Origin: Shewanella psychromarinicola
GTDB taxonomy: Bacteria; Pseudomonadota; Gammaproteobacteria; Enterobacterales; Shewanellaceae
NCBI RefSeq assembly: GCF_003855155.1
Contig: NZ_CP034073.1
Coordinates: forward strand, 3,224,001-3,288,000
Length of the DNA stretch: 64,000 bases
Direction of reading: 5' to 3'
The notes below the pieces were generated by a model. That model had not been told where the DNA came from, made no database searches, and was given only the letters and a program-made list of their open reading frames with translations. Shown here piece after piece: positions 57,402 to 64,000 of the stretch. The stretch's first letter is position 1, and each line of letters begins with the position of its first letter. The translations under genes were made by a program, and so were the position numbers.

Positions 57402-59312
57402 ATGAACAAAACAATGTTTAAAGGTTTGCTGGCAACCGCGGTTATTGTTGCATTAACAGGTTGTAACGATAGCAACGATGATGTCAGTACGTTTAATTTA
57501 CGCATTGCGCATATCAACGATACTCACTCGAGCTTTGATCCATCATCATTAGATTTTACCGCTCAAGTTAATTCTGAGGATATGAGTATTCGCACTTCTG
57601 CTGGTGGCTATCCTCGTGTTGCAACGGCATTAAAAAATGCCAGAACTATGGCTGCCGATGCTAATAAGCCTTTTCTCGCTTTACACGGTGGTGACGCTTT
57701 CCAAGGTTCGCTCTATTTCAATGTGTTAAAAGGTGCCGGTAATGCCACTTTATTGCGTGAAATGGGTCTTGATGCGATGGCGATCGGTAACCACGAGTTT
57801 GATCTTGGTGATGGTCCCTTTATTGAGTTTGCTAATAAGGTAAACTTTCCAATCCTTGCCGCTAACTTAGATGCTAGCGCTGACTCTCAAATGTCTGGCG
57901 TGACTAATATTAAACCTTATATCATTAAAGAATACGGTGACGTCAAAGTAGGTGTGTTTGGCCTAGTGTTAGAAGACATGAAGTCCATTTCTTCTCCTGG
58001 TGATGATTTAGCTTTTAATGGTGAAGTCGAAACTGCTCAAGCGACTGTTGATGCACTACAAGAGATGGGTGTTGATAAGATTGTGATGGTAAGCCACATT
58101 GGCTTAGATAGAGACATTCGCATTGCTGAAAGCGTCAACGGTGTCGACGTTATTGTTGGTGGTCATTCTCATACTCTACTAGGTGACTTCACTAATATAG
58201 GAAATGGTCAGGGGTCTAGCATCGCAGGTTATGCTGAGATGGTTACTAATCCAAATGGTACCACTAAAACGTGTATCGTGCAGGCGGGGGCTATTGCTCA
58301 AGCCATTGGTCAAGCAGATGTTACCTTTGAAGAAGGTGATGTTAAAACCTGTCAAGGTAATAACACTCTGTTAATCGATAATGACTTTATGCACAAGTAT
58401 GATGGCGAGAACCGTGAGCCATTGATTGAAGCTGACCAAAGTGCAGCCGAAGCCTTTGTTGGTGAGCAAAATAATATTGCTATCACCGAAGAAGATGCCT
58501 TACTGCGTCGCATTATTGATATCGACTACAAGCCGCTAATTGAAGAATTTGAAGGTAAAGTGATTGGTCAGGTATTTGATGCTAACGATCCTGTTGATAC
58601 CGGTATGTTAGACCATGTCCGTCAGCCAGGTGTTAAGCGCAATGGCGCTTCATTACCGGTAACGGGTTCTGAAGCGGGTGCTCATGTTGCTGAATCTATG
58701 GTTTGGAAGTTAAATCAACAGGGTTATGGTGTTGATATGGCAATTACAAACACAGGGGGGGTGCGTAATGACATTAAAAGTGACGCTGATGGTAACTTAA
58801 CGGCGGGTTATGTTATTGGTTCACTCCTCTATTTCAGTAATGAGTTGGCTATTGTTGAGTTGAAGGGCAGTGATGTGACTCAATTACTTGAAGATACCAT
58901 TAATTATTCACTAACCACGTCTTCAGGTTCGTTTCCAACATTTGCAAATATTCAATTCACTTTCAATGGCAAAGCCGTTGTTGGGGAGCAAATTGAAGAT
59001 TTAAAAGTGTGTCCTAACGGCGTAGCTGCAGGCAATTGTGCTGATATTGTCCCTGAGACGGCTTACAAGATTTCTACCAATGCTTACATTGCTGGCGGCA
59101 AAGACGGTTATGACATTTTTGACACCAAGAAGCTTTCACCTGTTATTAAGTCAGGCTTTATTGATAACGAATCTATGATTGAATATGTAGAAGCGTTAAC
59201 GATGGCGGGTAAGAAGTTAGAAGAAATTCCAACGGGATTAACTTTCATCGCGCCAACCAGTTTTGAAGCTAAGCTTGATAACCCAGTTGTTAAGCCAGCA
59301 GATAATCAATAA
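57402..59312 (+). CDS. Lipoprotein 5'-nucleotidase/metallophosphatase (UshA family)
   Basis: 636-residue periplasmic or surface lipoprotein (MNKTMFKGLLATAVIVALTGC). Metallophosphoesterase blocks are complete: HINDTHSSF, HGGDAFQGS, IGNHEFDLG, VSHIGLD and GGHSHT. The C-terminal nucleotide-binding domain has NTGGVRND and AGGKDGYD-type sequences. Likely releases phosphate and nucleosides from nucleotides, and could act on NAD or NMN like NadN. It differs clearly from the CpdB-like protein at 31877. Confidence 0.88.
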   Translation: MNKTMFKGLLATAVIVALTGCNDSNDDVSTFNLRIAHINDTHSSFDPSSLDFTAQVNSEDMSIRTSAGGYPRVATALKNARTMAADANKPFLALHGGDAFQGSLYFNVLKGAGNATLLREMGLDAMAIGNHEFDLGDGPFIEFANKVNFPILAANLDASADSQMSGVTNIKPYIIKEYGDVKVGVFGLVLEDMKSISSPGDDLAFNGEVETAQATVDALQEMGVDKIVMVSHIGLDRDIRIAESVNGVDVIVGGHSHTLLGDFTNIGNGQGSSIAGYAEMVTNPNGTTKTCIVQAGAIAQAIGQADVTFEEGDVKTCQGNNTLLIDNDFMHKYDGENREPLIEADQSAAEAFVGEQNNIAITEEDALLRRIIDIDYKPLIEEFEGKVIGQVFDANDPVDTGMLDHVRQPGVKRNGASLPVTGSEAGAHVAESMVWKLNQQGYGVDMAITNTGGVRNDIKSDADGNLTAGYVIGSLLYFSNELAIVELKGSDVTQLLEDTINYSLTTSSGSFPTFANIQFTFNGKAVVGEQIEDLKVCPNGVAAGNCADIVPETAYKISTNAYIAGGKDGYDIFDTKKLSPVIKSGFIDNESMIEYVEALTMAGKKLEEIPTGLTFIAPTSFEAKLDNPVVKPADNQ

Positions 59313-59377
59313 TATAAATTATGTACAATATGTACAAATTGGTATGTATTAAATAAAAATTAATATTTATATTACAT

Positions 59378-59402
59378 AAAAGGCAGCCTCGGCTGCTTTT
59401 TT
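59378..59402 (+). terminator. Terminator of the second nucleotidase gene
   Basis: A-run, GCAGC-CTCG-GCTGC stem, six T. Confidence 0.85.
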
Positions 59403-59449
59403 ATTGGCGTATGTTTAGTAGACTTACAATTTGATTAAATGCTATCGTT

Positions 59450-59604
59450 TCAGGGCAACCGCATGAACGTTTTTTTACTCATAAATTGTCCGATAAATAT
59501 TCAATAATTGTACGGCCGTTAGTCTGAAAATAAGAGCGGATTAATGCAATCGAGTGCACCTTCATCAAATAGGTGAATTATTAAGCACTCATGCGGTCGC
59601 CCTG
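59450..59604. mobile_element. MITE-like element with terminal inverted repeats
   Basis: CAGGGCAACCGCATGAACG (59451-59469) and the complement of 59586-59604 (CAGGGCGACCGCATGAGTG) match at 16 of 19 bases. The sequence GCTATCGTT occurs immediately outside both ends (59441-59449 and 59605-59613), as a 9-bp target duplication would. No coding capacity. A non-autonomous transposable element is the best reading. GCTATCG occurs once more at 59615, so the flanking repeat could be partly coincidental. Confidence 0.6.
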
Positions 59605-59931
59605 GCTATCGTTGGCTATCGAAGCGATACCCATTACATCAAGTAGCTGTTCAATCAACGGGTGTCAACGTTTTTAGATAAGTTAAATTGTTGTTGCCAT
59701 CGTTATTTTATAGCTTCACCATTTTTGCGGAATATAGAGGGCGTTAGAACCCGTCCTAGGGCGTTACTCAGAATTTTAGCTCTGTGTTACATTGTTTTAC
59801 AAGGGAATCACCATTATCACACCAATGCGCCTTAATCTGAAAAACCCAAGAGGTTCTGAATGATTAAAGAGTTAATGTCATTGGCATTGCTAAGGTTGAG
59901 CGGCTCATTTATATGATTAAGAGAAATTAAT

Positions 59932-60105
59932 ATGACAGGGATCTACAGATTGTTGATGTTAATCACATTGATCGCGTTTGCATTGATGAGTTATTTCGTC
60001 GGCAGCCAAACGGGAGCGGTGACTTTTATTGTGGCTGGCGGATTGCTTGAAACCGCTTTTTGGTTTGGTCTTTTTCGAAAACCTAGAAACAGAAATCTTG
60101 GATAG
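59932..60105 (+). CDS. Small two-helix membrane protein, 57 residues
   Basis: MTGIYRLLMLITLIAFALMS opens a first membrane helix, a short GSQTG turn follows, then a second helix (FIVAGGLLETAFWFGLF) and a basic tail (RKPRNRNLG). AAGAGA lies eight bases before the ATG. The positive-inside charges suggest both ends cytoplasmic. Unrecognised family; the 3' terminator at 60205 supports a real transcript. Confidence 0.65.
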   Translation: MTGIYRLLMLITLIAFALMSYFVGSQTGAVTFIVAGGLLETAFWFGLFRKPRNRNLG

Positions 60106-60204
60106 ATTGAGCAAAAATAGTAAGCTGAATCGCTATTGAATTATCCTGCGACAGGTGTTGTTTTTCTCTTATGTTATCAATAATAAAATTTGATACGTGA
60201 TATT

Positions 60205-60230
60205 AAAAAAGCAGCCTTAGCTGCTTTTTT
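60205..60230. terminator. Bidirectional terminator
   Basis: A6-GCAGC-CTTA-GCTGC-T6. Serves the small membrane-protein gene and, in reverse, yeaD. Confidence 0.88.
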
Positions 60231-60326
60231 GTCGGTATTATTGATCCTGTGAGCCGGTAAATAATTTTGTGGCATGCTCGTAATATCGACTTATCTATCT
60301 TACTTGTCACAAACTTTTACGTGATG

Positions 60327-61172
60327 TTATTTCCAACCAATATGTGTCGTCATTGTGTGACTCTGTCCTGGGGCTAATAACACGTAATCTTCTAGCACAT
60401 TAGCCGCTTCTAAACACACCATGGTTAAGTAATCATCGGGATTAAAACGAGATAAACGCACCGACTTATCAATCCAGGGATTCCATAACACCGCCGATTG
60501 GCTGTTTTCACGGCTGACAACAATAGTACCATTTTGCGTGTGTAACTCCTGAGTATGAGCTAGTTTGGTATACACTCTGTCGGTTTCTTGGTCAAATTGA
60601 ACCACATCGTCATCTTGTTTAAACGGTCCTTCACCAAATTCAATGTATTGTGAGCCTTCAAAGCCACTTGCGGTAAGTTGGTGAATATTTTCAATGGGAA
60701 AATAGCTGTGCAATGCTTGAGTAAGCGTAACGTCATAATGTGCATTATTAGTATTGACCAAACTGACCGATAAGGTTTCGCCTAAGGTGAACAATACCTT
60801 TATTTGGCTATCGTGGGGCCAATACTGCTTATCTATTTCACCTGCTGGTAGGGTAAAAATCAAATCAACTAATTGATCGCGCATCTTAACGGATTCGAGC
60901 GACCAAATTTTATTACGTGCAAATCCATGTTGCGGAAATCCTAGGGTGTTGCTCATGCCAAACCATGGCCAGCAAATCGGGATCCCCCCCCTTATACCAT
61001 TACCTGGTTGGTAATCGTCGGCGTTTGATACCCATAATAATGGCTCTTTACCCGCGGGAGTAAATTGATCGATTTGAGCCCCTTGCATAAAAATACGTGC
61101 TTGGCAAAGTGTAGTATCGACGGCGACGTAATCTAGACCATTGGGATGTCTTTTAGTGGTAACCAAACCCAT
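60327..61172 (-). CDS. yeaD: D-hexose-6-phosphate mutarotase YeaD
   Basis: 281-residue aldose-1-epimerase-fold protein interconverting anomers of hexose 6-phosphates. GIRGGIPICWPWFG and the catalytic-His block LTQALHSYFPIENI are typical, and the late LWNPWIDKSVRLSRFNPDDY with CLEAANV is the family end. Single gene. A run of eight C at 60983-60990 inside the IRGGIP codons is a possible slippage site. Confidence 0.9.
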   Translation of the reverse strand: MGLVTTKRHPNGLDYVAVDTTLCQARIFMQGAQIDQFTPAGKEPLLWVSNADDYQPGNGIRGGIPICWPWFGMSNTLGFPQHGFARNKIWSLESVKMRDQLVDLIFTLPAGEIDKQYWPHDSQIKVLFTLGETLSVSLVNTNNAHYDVTLTQALHSYFPIENIHQLTASGFEGSQYIEFGEGPFKQDDDVVQFDQETDRVYTKLAHTQELHTQNGTIVVSRENSQSAVLWNPWIDKSVRLSRFNPDDYLTMVCLEAANVLEDYVLLAPGQSHTMTTHIGWK

Positions 61173-61286
61173 AATGCGTGTCCTTGTGTATTGTTGCTCA
61201 GAGTCGATAGCTTACAAGGTTTTTTGTCAGTAAGTCACCAATCGTTTTGGATAATTGTGTTGATTACTTGACTAAGATGAAGCTGG

Positions 61287-61901
61287 TTACTTTATAAAAT
61301 GTAACATGCGGTTATTAGCGGGCATAGCGATGTCTTCTTGAAGTGTTAACCCTTGTTGAAGCGCTAGTTGGCCGATCCATTCGATGTCGCGGATGCCACT
61401 GTGAGGATTATTTTGTTGCAGCAATAAATTAAATTGTCGATTACTGTCACTGGTAAATTGGCCTTGGTAATTAAACGGACCATATATGACCAGTGAGCCT
61501 GAATGAGTCAATACACTGCCGATACCGCCAAAAAACGCTTCAACCATCGTTTGACTCATAATATGCAAGGTATTAGCACTGAATATCGCATCAAGGTGTG
61601 GTGTGAATTGTGGCCATGGTTGTGTTACATCTAAAGTGATGGCGGGTTGTAAGTTTGGGGAGGCTTGCAAATTGAGCCGCGTTTGCAGAGTTGGAAGATA
61701 ATGTTGTTGATCGCTTGGTTGCCAGCGAAGATGCGCAAGGTTTTTTGCAAAATAGACGCTGTGCTGGCCCGTGCCGCTGCCAATTTCGAGTATATGGAGC
61801 CTATTGGCAAACCATTTTGCCAATAGGGTTAAGATAGGCTGCTTATTATTGTCACAAGCTTGTGAAAAGGGCAGTTGTTGTAGCGATAATGATTGAGGCA
61901 T
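61287..61901 (-). CDS. DUF938 SAM-dependent methyltransferase-like protein
   Basis: 204 residues. LPFSQACDNNKQPILTLL at the front, the SAM-binding ILEIGSGTGQHSVYFA (about 37-52), IFSANTLHIM after beta-4 and VIYGPFNYQGQFTSDSNRQFN identify DUF938. The substrate is unknown. Start overlaps the response-regulator stop by one base (TAATG), so the two are coupled. Confidence 0.88.
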   Translation of the reverse strand: MPQSLSLQQLPFSQACDNNKQPILTLLAKWFANRLHILEIGSGTGQHSVYFAKNLAHLRWQPSDQQHYLPTLQTRLNLQASPNLQPAITLDVTQPWPQFTPHLDAIFSANTLHIMSQTMVEAFFGGIGSVLTHSGSLVIYGPFNYQGQFTSDSNRQFNLLLQQNNPHSGIRDIEWIGQLALQQGLTLQEDIAMPANNRMLHFIK

Positions 61902-62563
61902 TACAAGATATCAATTCTATCCATGGCTAATTGTTGCAATGCTATCACCGCTTGAGTGCGATTGCGAACACCCAGTTTACGAAATATAGCAGTCGCATGT
62001 GCTTTGATTGTGGCCTCTGACACCCCAAAATCATAGGCAATTTGTTTGTTGAGTAATCCTTCAGCAAACATCTGTAACACCCGATATTGTTGTGGAGTTA
62101 AATCAGACAATCGGTTGGCCATTTTGTCAGTCGGATCATCAGAAACGGGGATAATTTGAGTGCCTTTGGGTAACCAGATATCACCATATAACACTGCATT
62201 TAACGCTTCAGTCAATGACTCCATCGAAGCCGACTTAGGGATAAATCCACTACTGCCATAATGTACTGATCGGCTTATGGTATTGATGTCTTCATGGGCA
62301 GAGATCACCACCACGGGGATATCAGGATAATGCGTTCTAAGGTGGATAAGTGTTGAGTAACCGTGTGAACCCGGCATTTGTAGGTCAAGTAAGATTAAGT
62401 CAAATGGCTTCTCTTTTTCATCAAGAACCCTTTGTAATGCTTCGGCACTATCAGCCTCAAACCATTGCGTTTGTTCAAATGTATTACTCAATGCTAGCCT
62501 TAAGGCATTACGGAATAATGGATGGTCATCTGCAATGATGATGTTTAAATTTTCGAGCTTCAT
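61901..62563 (-). CDS. LuxR/NarL family response regulator
   Basis: 220 residues. Receiver domain with D12/D13, phospho-acceptor D60 in LILLDLQMPG and the conserved Lys in GFIPKSAS, followed by a LuxR helix-turn-helix (LTPQQYRVLQMFAEGLLNKQIAYDFGVSEATIKAHA). Start at 62563 (MKLENLNIII) is preferred to 62602. The cognate histidine kinase is not in the window. The TnpB element lies about 120-180 bases upstream and may have altered its promoter region. Confidence 0.9.
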   Translation of the reverse strand: MKLENLNIIIADDHPLFRNALRLALSNTFEQTQWFEADSAEALQRVLDEKEKPFDLILLDLQMPGSHGYSTLIHLRTHYPDIPVVVISAHEDINTISRSVHYGSSGFIPKSASMESLTEALNAVLYGDIWLPKGTQIIPVSDDPTDKMANRLSDLTPQQYRVLQMFAEGLLNKQIAYDFGVSEATIKAHATAIFRKLGVRNRTQAVIALQQLAMDRIDIL

Positions 62564-62687
62564 GGCATTTTTTATTCTATGTTGCACGCGAAGATAACTC
62601 AATGTAACAGAAAAGTAATCGAGTATTCTATTGCTTTATGTCACATTGTGGTTTTTTTTTGAATAAAAACAGTACAAAGGTGAATTA

Positions 62688-62719
62688 CCCCGCGACTTCG
62701 CTTCGCTCTGATCACGGGG
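62688..62719 (-). repeat. Right-end hairpin of the IS200/IS605-type element
   Basis: CCCCGCGA (62688-62695) and TCACGGGG (62712-62719) pair with one mismatch around a loop containing CTTCGCTTCGCTC, 25 bases beyond the tnpB stop. This is the expected place for the subterminal right-end hairpin and the 3' part of an omega RNA. Confidence 0.6.
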
Positions 62720-62743
62720 CTTCTGCAATCTAGCTTTTAACGA

Positions 62744-63970
62744 CTAAGCTGCTTCTTTTTTCTCAGTTTCCACACCAAACTTTGATAGCTCAAAGACTTT
62801 CGTTTTAATCGATGTTTTCTGCTGAAATTTGGGGGTTACCCTGGCGACTATCCCAGTCGCCATTAAATCATTTTCGCCTGTGTTCTCGATAGACTTAGCT
62901 GCCGCTAAATCTCTGCACTGGACTAAACCGCAGCTTTCGCAGGCAAATTCTCGCACGATAAGGCCAAACTTGTGCGGGTGTTTGCATTGATAACAAATGC
63001 CTGTCGATTTCACAAACCGACCAATTTCATGGTAAATACCGCCATTCAATTCAACTTTGTATTTAGTCAGCGAAGTGATCATACCCATCACGTTATCGTT
63101 CACCATATGGCCGTTAAATTGCTGCATACCTTTCACGTTTAAATCCTCAAACACTATGATATCACTGGTCTTGGCTATCGAACATGATACTTCGTGAGCG
63201 AACGCTAGGCGTTGGCGTGAGATTTTTCCGTGAAGTGTATTTAAGCGGGATTTGGTTTTATGCCAGCGACTAGAGCCCTTTTCCCTTCGGCTCAACTGGA
63301 CTTGAATTTGCTTTAGCTTTGTTGATGAACGTTTAAGAGCTTTTGGGTTTTTAACGTACCAACCGTTCGAACCTACAACCGTATGCTGACTGTTAATGTC
63401 GTAGCCTACAATTGAATGCAAGACCCGCTTCGCGGTCTTGCATTCAACCTCTTGGGTGATCGATACATTCCATTTACCATGTGATAGTTGGACAGTAACA
63501 GTCTTGATTTCACTGACTAATTTACGGTGTAAAACAATCGGTACTTTGCCAATTTTCGGAATGCTGACCGCACCATTTTCGATGCGGATACAGTTCGAGT
63601 TATTTACACACCTAAAACTGTCATTGTGCAGTTTTTTCTGTTTGAAGCTGACTTTAAACGTCGGGAATTTTTGCAACCGACTCTTAGAAAAAGAGTTTTT
63701 CAAAGCCGTATCCAGATCCCTTGCCACTTGCTGTGCAGCCGCAGAATCAAAGGATTTTAACCAAGAGAACTCTTCGAATACCTTTAACTCTTTAATTAAT
63801 TTTGCCATTTCTGGATAGAACAAAAACGTTTTGTCGTACCTATAACGACGCAGATTTTCTGACAACAACAAATTCCACAACCCACGAGCATATGAGCCAA
63901 ACTCAATGAGTTTGGCTTCCTGTTCTGCTGTCGGTTTGAGCCGAAAGTTGTATCTGAGCGTTTTTTTCAT
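62744..63970 (-). CDS. tnpB: RNA-guided endonuclease TnpB (IS200/IS605 OrfB)
   Basis: 408 residues, apparently intact. N-terminal helix-turn-helix-like region (MKKTLRYNFRLKPTAEQEAKL), then a RuvC-like nuclease with D191 in VGYDINSQ, E275 in VFEDLNVKGM and D354 in CRDLAAAKS. Between the last two catalytic residues is a zinc finger, C326-x2-C329 and C344-x2-C347. The usual RuvC-I GID appears here as GYD, keeping the Asp. Known TnpB proteins cut DNA guided by an RNA made from the element's right end. No tnpA is seen before the window edge; it could lie beyond or be absent. Confidence 0.92.
   Translation of the reverse strand: MKKTLRYNFRLKPTAEQEAKLIEFGSYARGLWNLLLSENLRRYRYDKTFLFYPEMAKLIKELKVFEEFSWLKSFDSAAAQQVARDLDTALKNSFSKSRLQKFPTFKVSFKQKKLHNDSFRCVNNSNCIRIENGAVSIPKIGKVPIVLHRKLVSEIKTVTVQLSHGKWNVSITQEVECKTAKRVLHSIVGYDINSQHTVVGSNGWYVKNPKALKRSSTKLKQIQVQLSRREKGSSRWHKTKSRLNTLHGKISRQRLAFAHEVSCSIAKTSDIIVFEDLNVKGMQQFNGHMVNDNVMGMITSLTKYKVELNGGIYHEIGRFVKSTGICYQCKHPHKFGLIVREFACESCGLVQCRDLAAAKSIENTGENDLMATGIVARVTPKFQQKTSIKTKVFELSKFGVETEKKEAA
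63412..63447. repeat. 36-base palindrome inside tnpB
   Basis: TTGAATGCAAGACC and GGTCTTGCATTCAA are perfect 14-base complements flanking CGCTTCGC, with further GC pairing inside. It encodes residues VECKTAKRVLHSIV just before the first catalytic Asp. Confidence 0.85.
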
Positions 63971-63981
63971 ATACTGTATAG

Positions 63982-63994
63982 ACTACTGTGTAGT
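63982..63994 (-). repeat. Possible left-end hairpin of the element
   Basis: ACTAC-TGT-GTAGT, 12 bases upstream of the tnpB start and six from the window edge. Short, so only suggestive. Confidence 0.35.
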
Positions 63995-64000
63995 TTGAGA

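Larger units (their letters stand above)
59313..59931. other. Intergenic region with terminator and MITE-like element
   Basis: Aside from those two features, 59605-59931 has no supported gene. Very short open stretches just before 59932 overlap one another and lack ribosome sites. Confidence 0.5.

Overview
The window reads as a chromosomal segment of a marine gammaproteobacterium, most likely Shewanella. This rests on protein resemblance (LpxK, SdhC, SucB, ChrR, DUF2750- and DUF3389-like proteins), on the gltA // sdhCDAB-sucABCD layout without a linked lpdA, and on AT-leaning, densely packed genes with many U-tailed hairpin terminators. No database search was possible, so the genus is an inference.

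Layout. 1-2.9 kb: end of the lipid A operon (msbA, lpxK, a Trm112-like small protein). 3.3-5.2 kb: a secreted metallo-beta-lactamase-fold hydrolase and a short-chain dehydrogenase. 5.4-12.8 kb: an efflux operon with one lipoprotein adaptor and two different RND pumps. 13-15.7 kb: an NfeD protease/slipin pair followed by decayed repeats and gene fragments. 16.2-27.5 kb: citrate synthase divergent from succinate dehydrogenase, 2-oxoglutarate dehydrogenase and succinyl-CoA synthetase, which together make a TCA-cycle block. 27.6-30.8 kb: AEC transporter, fur, a CobB-type sirtuin and a P-loop kinase. 31-37.6 kb: a decayed gene, a lipoprotein cyclic-nucleotide phosphodiesterase/nucleotidase, a YibE/F membrane protein and gamma-glutamyltransferase. 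37.7-45.8 kb: acetyltransferase-like protein, LysE exporter, the tyrosine-degradation pair hppD/hmgA with a divergent LysR regulator, and AIM24-, YccF- and ACC-deaminase-like genes. 45.8-50 kb: a structure-rich gene-poor stretch holding a 57-residue gene, then an ECF sigma/ChrR anti-sigma pair with a LON-domain gene and a lipocalin gene broken by one stop codon. 50-62.6 kb: cheV, small conserved genes, MltB-type transglycosylase, SlyD, glutathionyl-hydroquinone reductase, esterase, a second lipoprotein nucleotidase, YeaD, a methyltransferase and a LuxR-type response regulator. The window ends in an IS200/IS605-type element carrying an apparently intact TnpB.

How the parts fit. The TCA block is ordinary housekeeping, as are the envelope genes. 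The most informative accessory signal is the ECF sigma/ChrR locus. Three sites with a GATC -35 core, a fixed 16-base spacer and a CGTA -10 core precede the sigma factor, the LON-domain gene and the lipocalin. This suggests a compact autoregulated envelope or oxidative-stress regulon.

Other signals not explained by ordinary genes are: a two-copy intergenic repeat of about 150 bp with a conserved hairpin; a 155-bp MITE-like element with inverted ends and a 9-bp flanking repeat; a relic tandem copy of the slipin 3' end; a heavily decayed gene at 31 kb; and strong inverted repeats around the 57-residue gene. No rRNA, tRNA or CRISPR array was seen.
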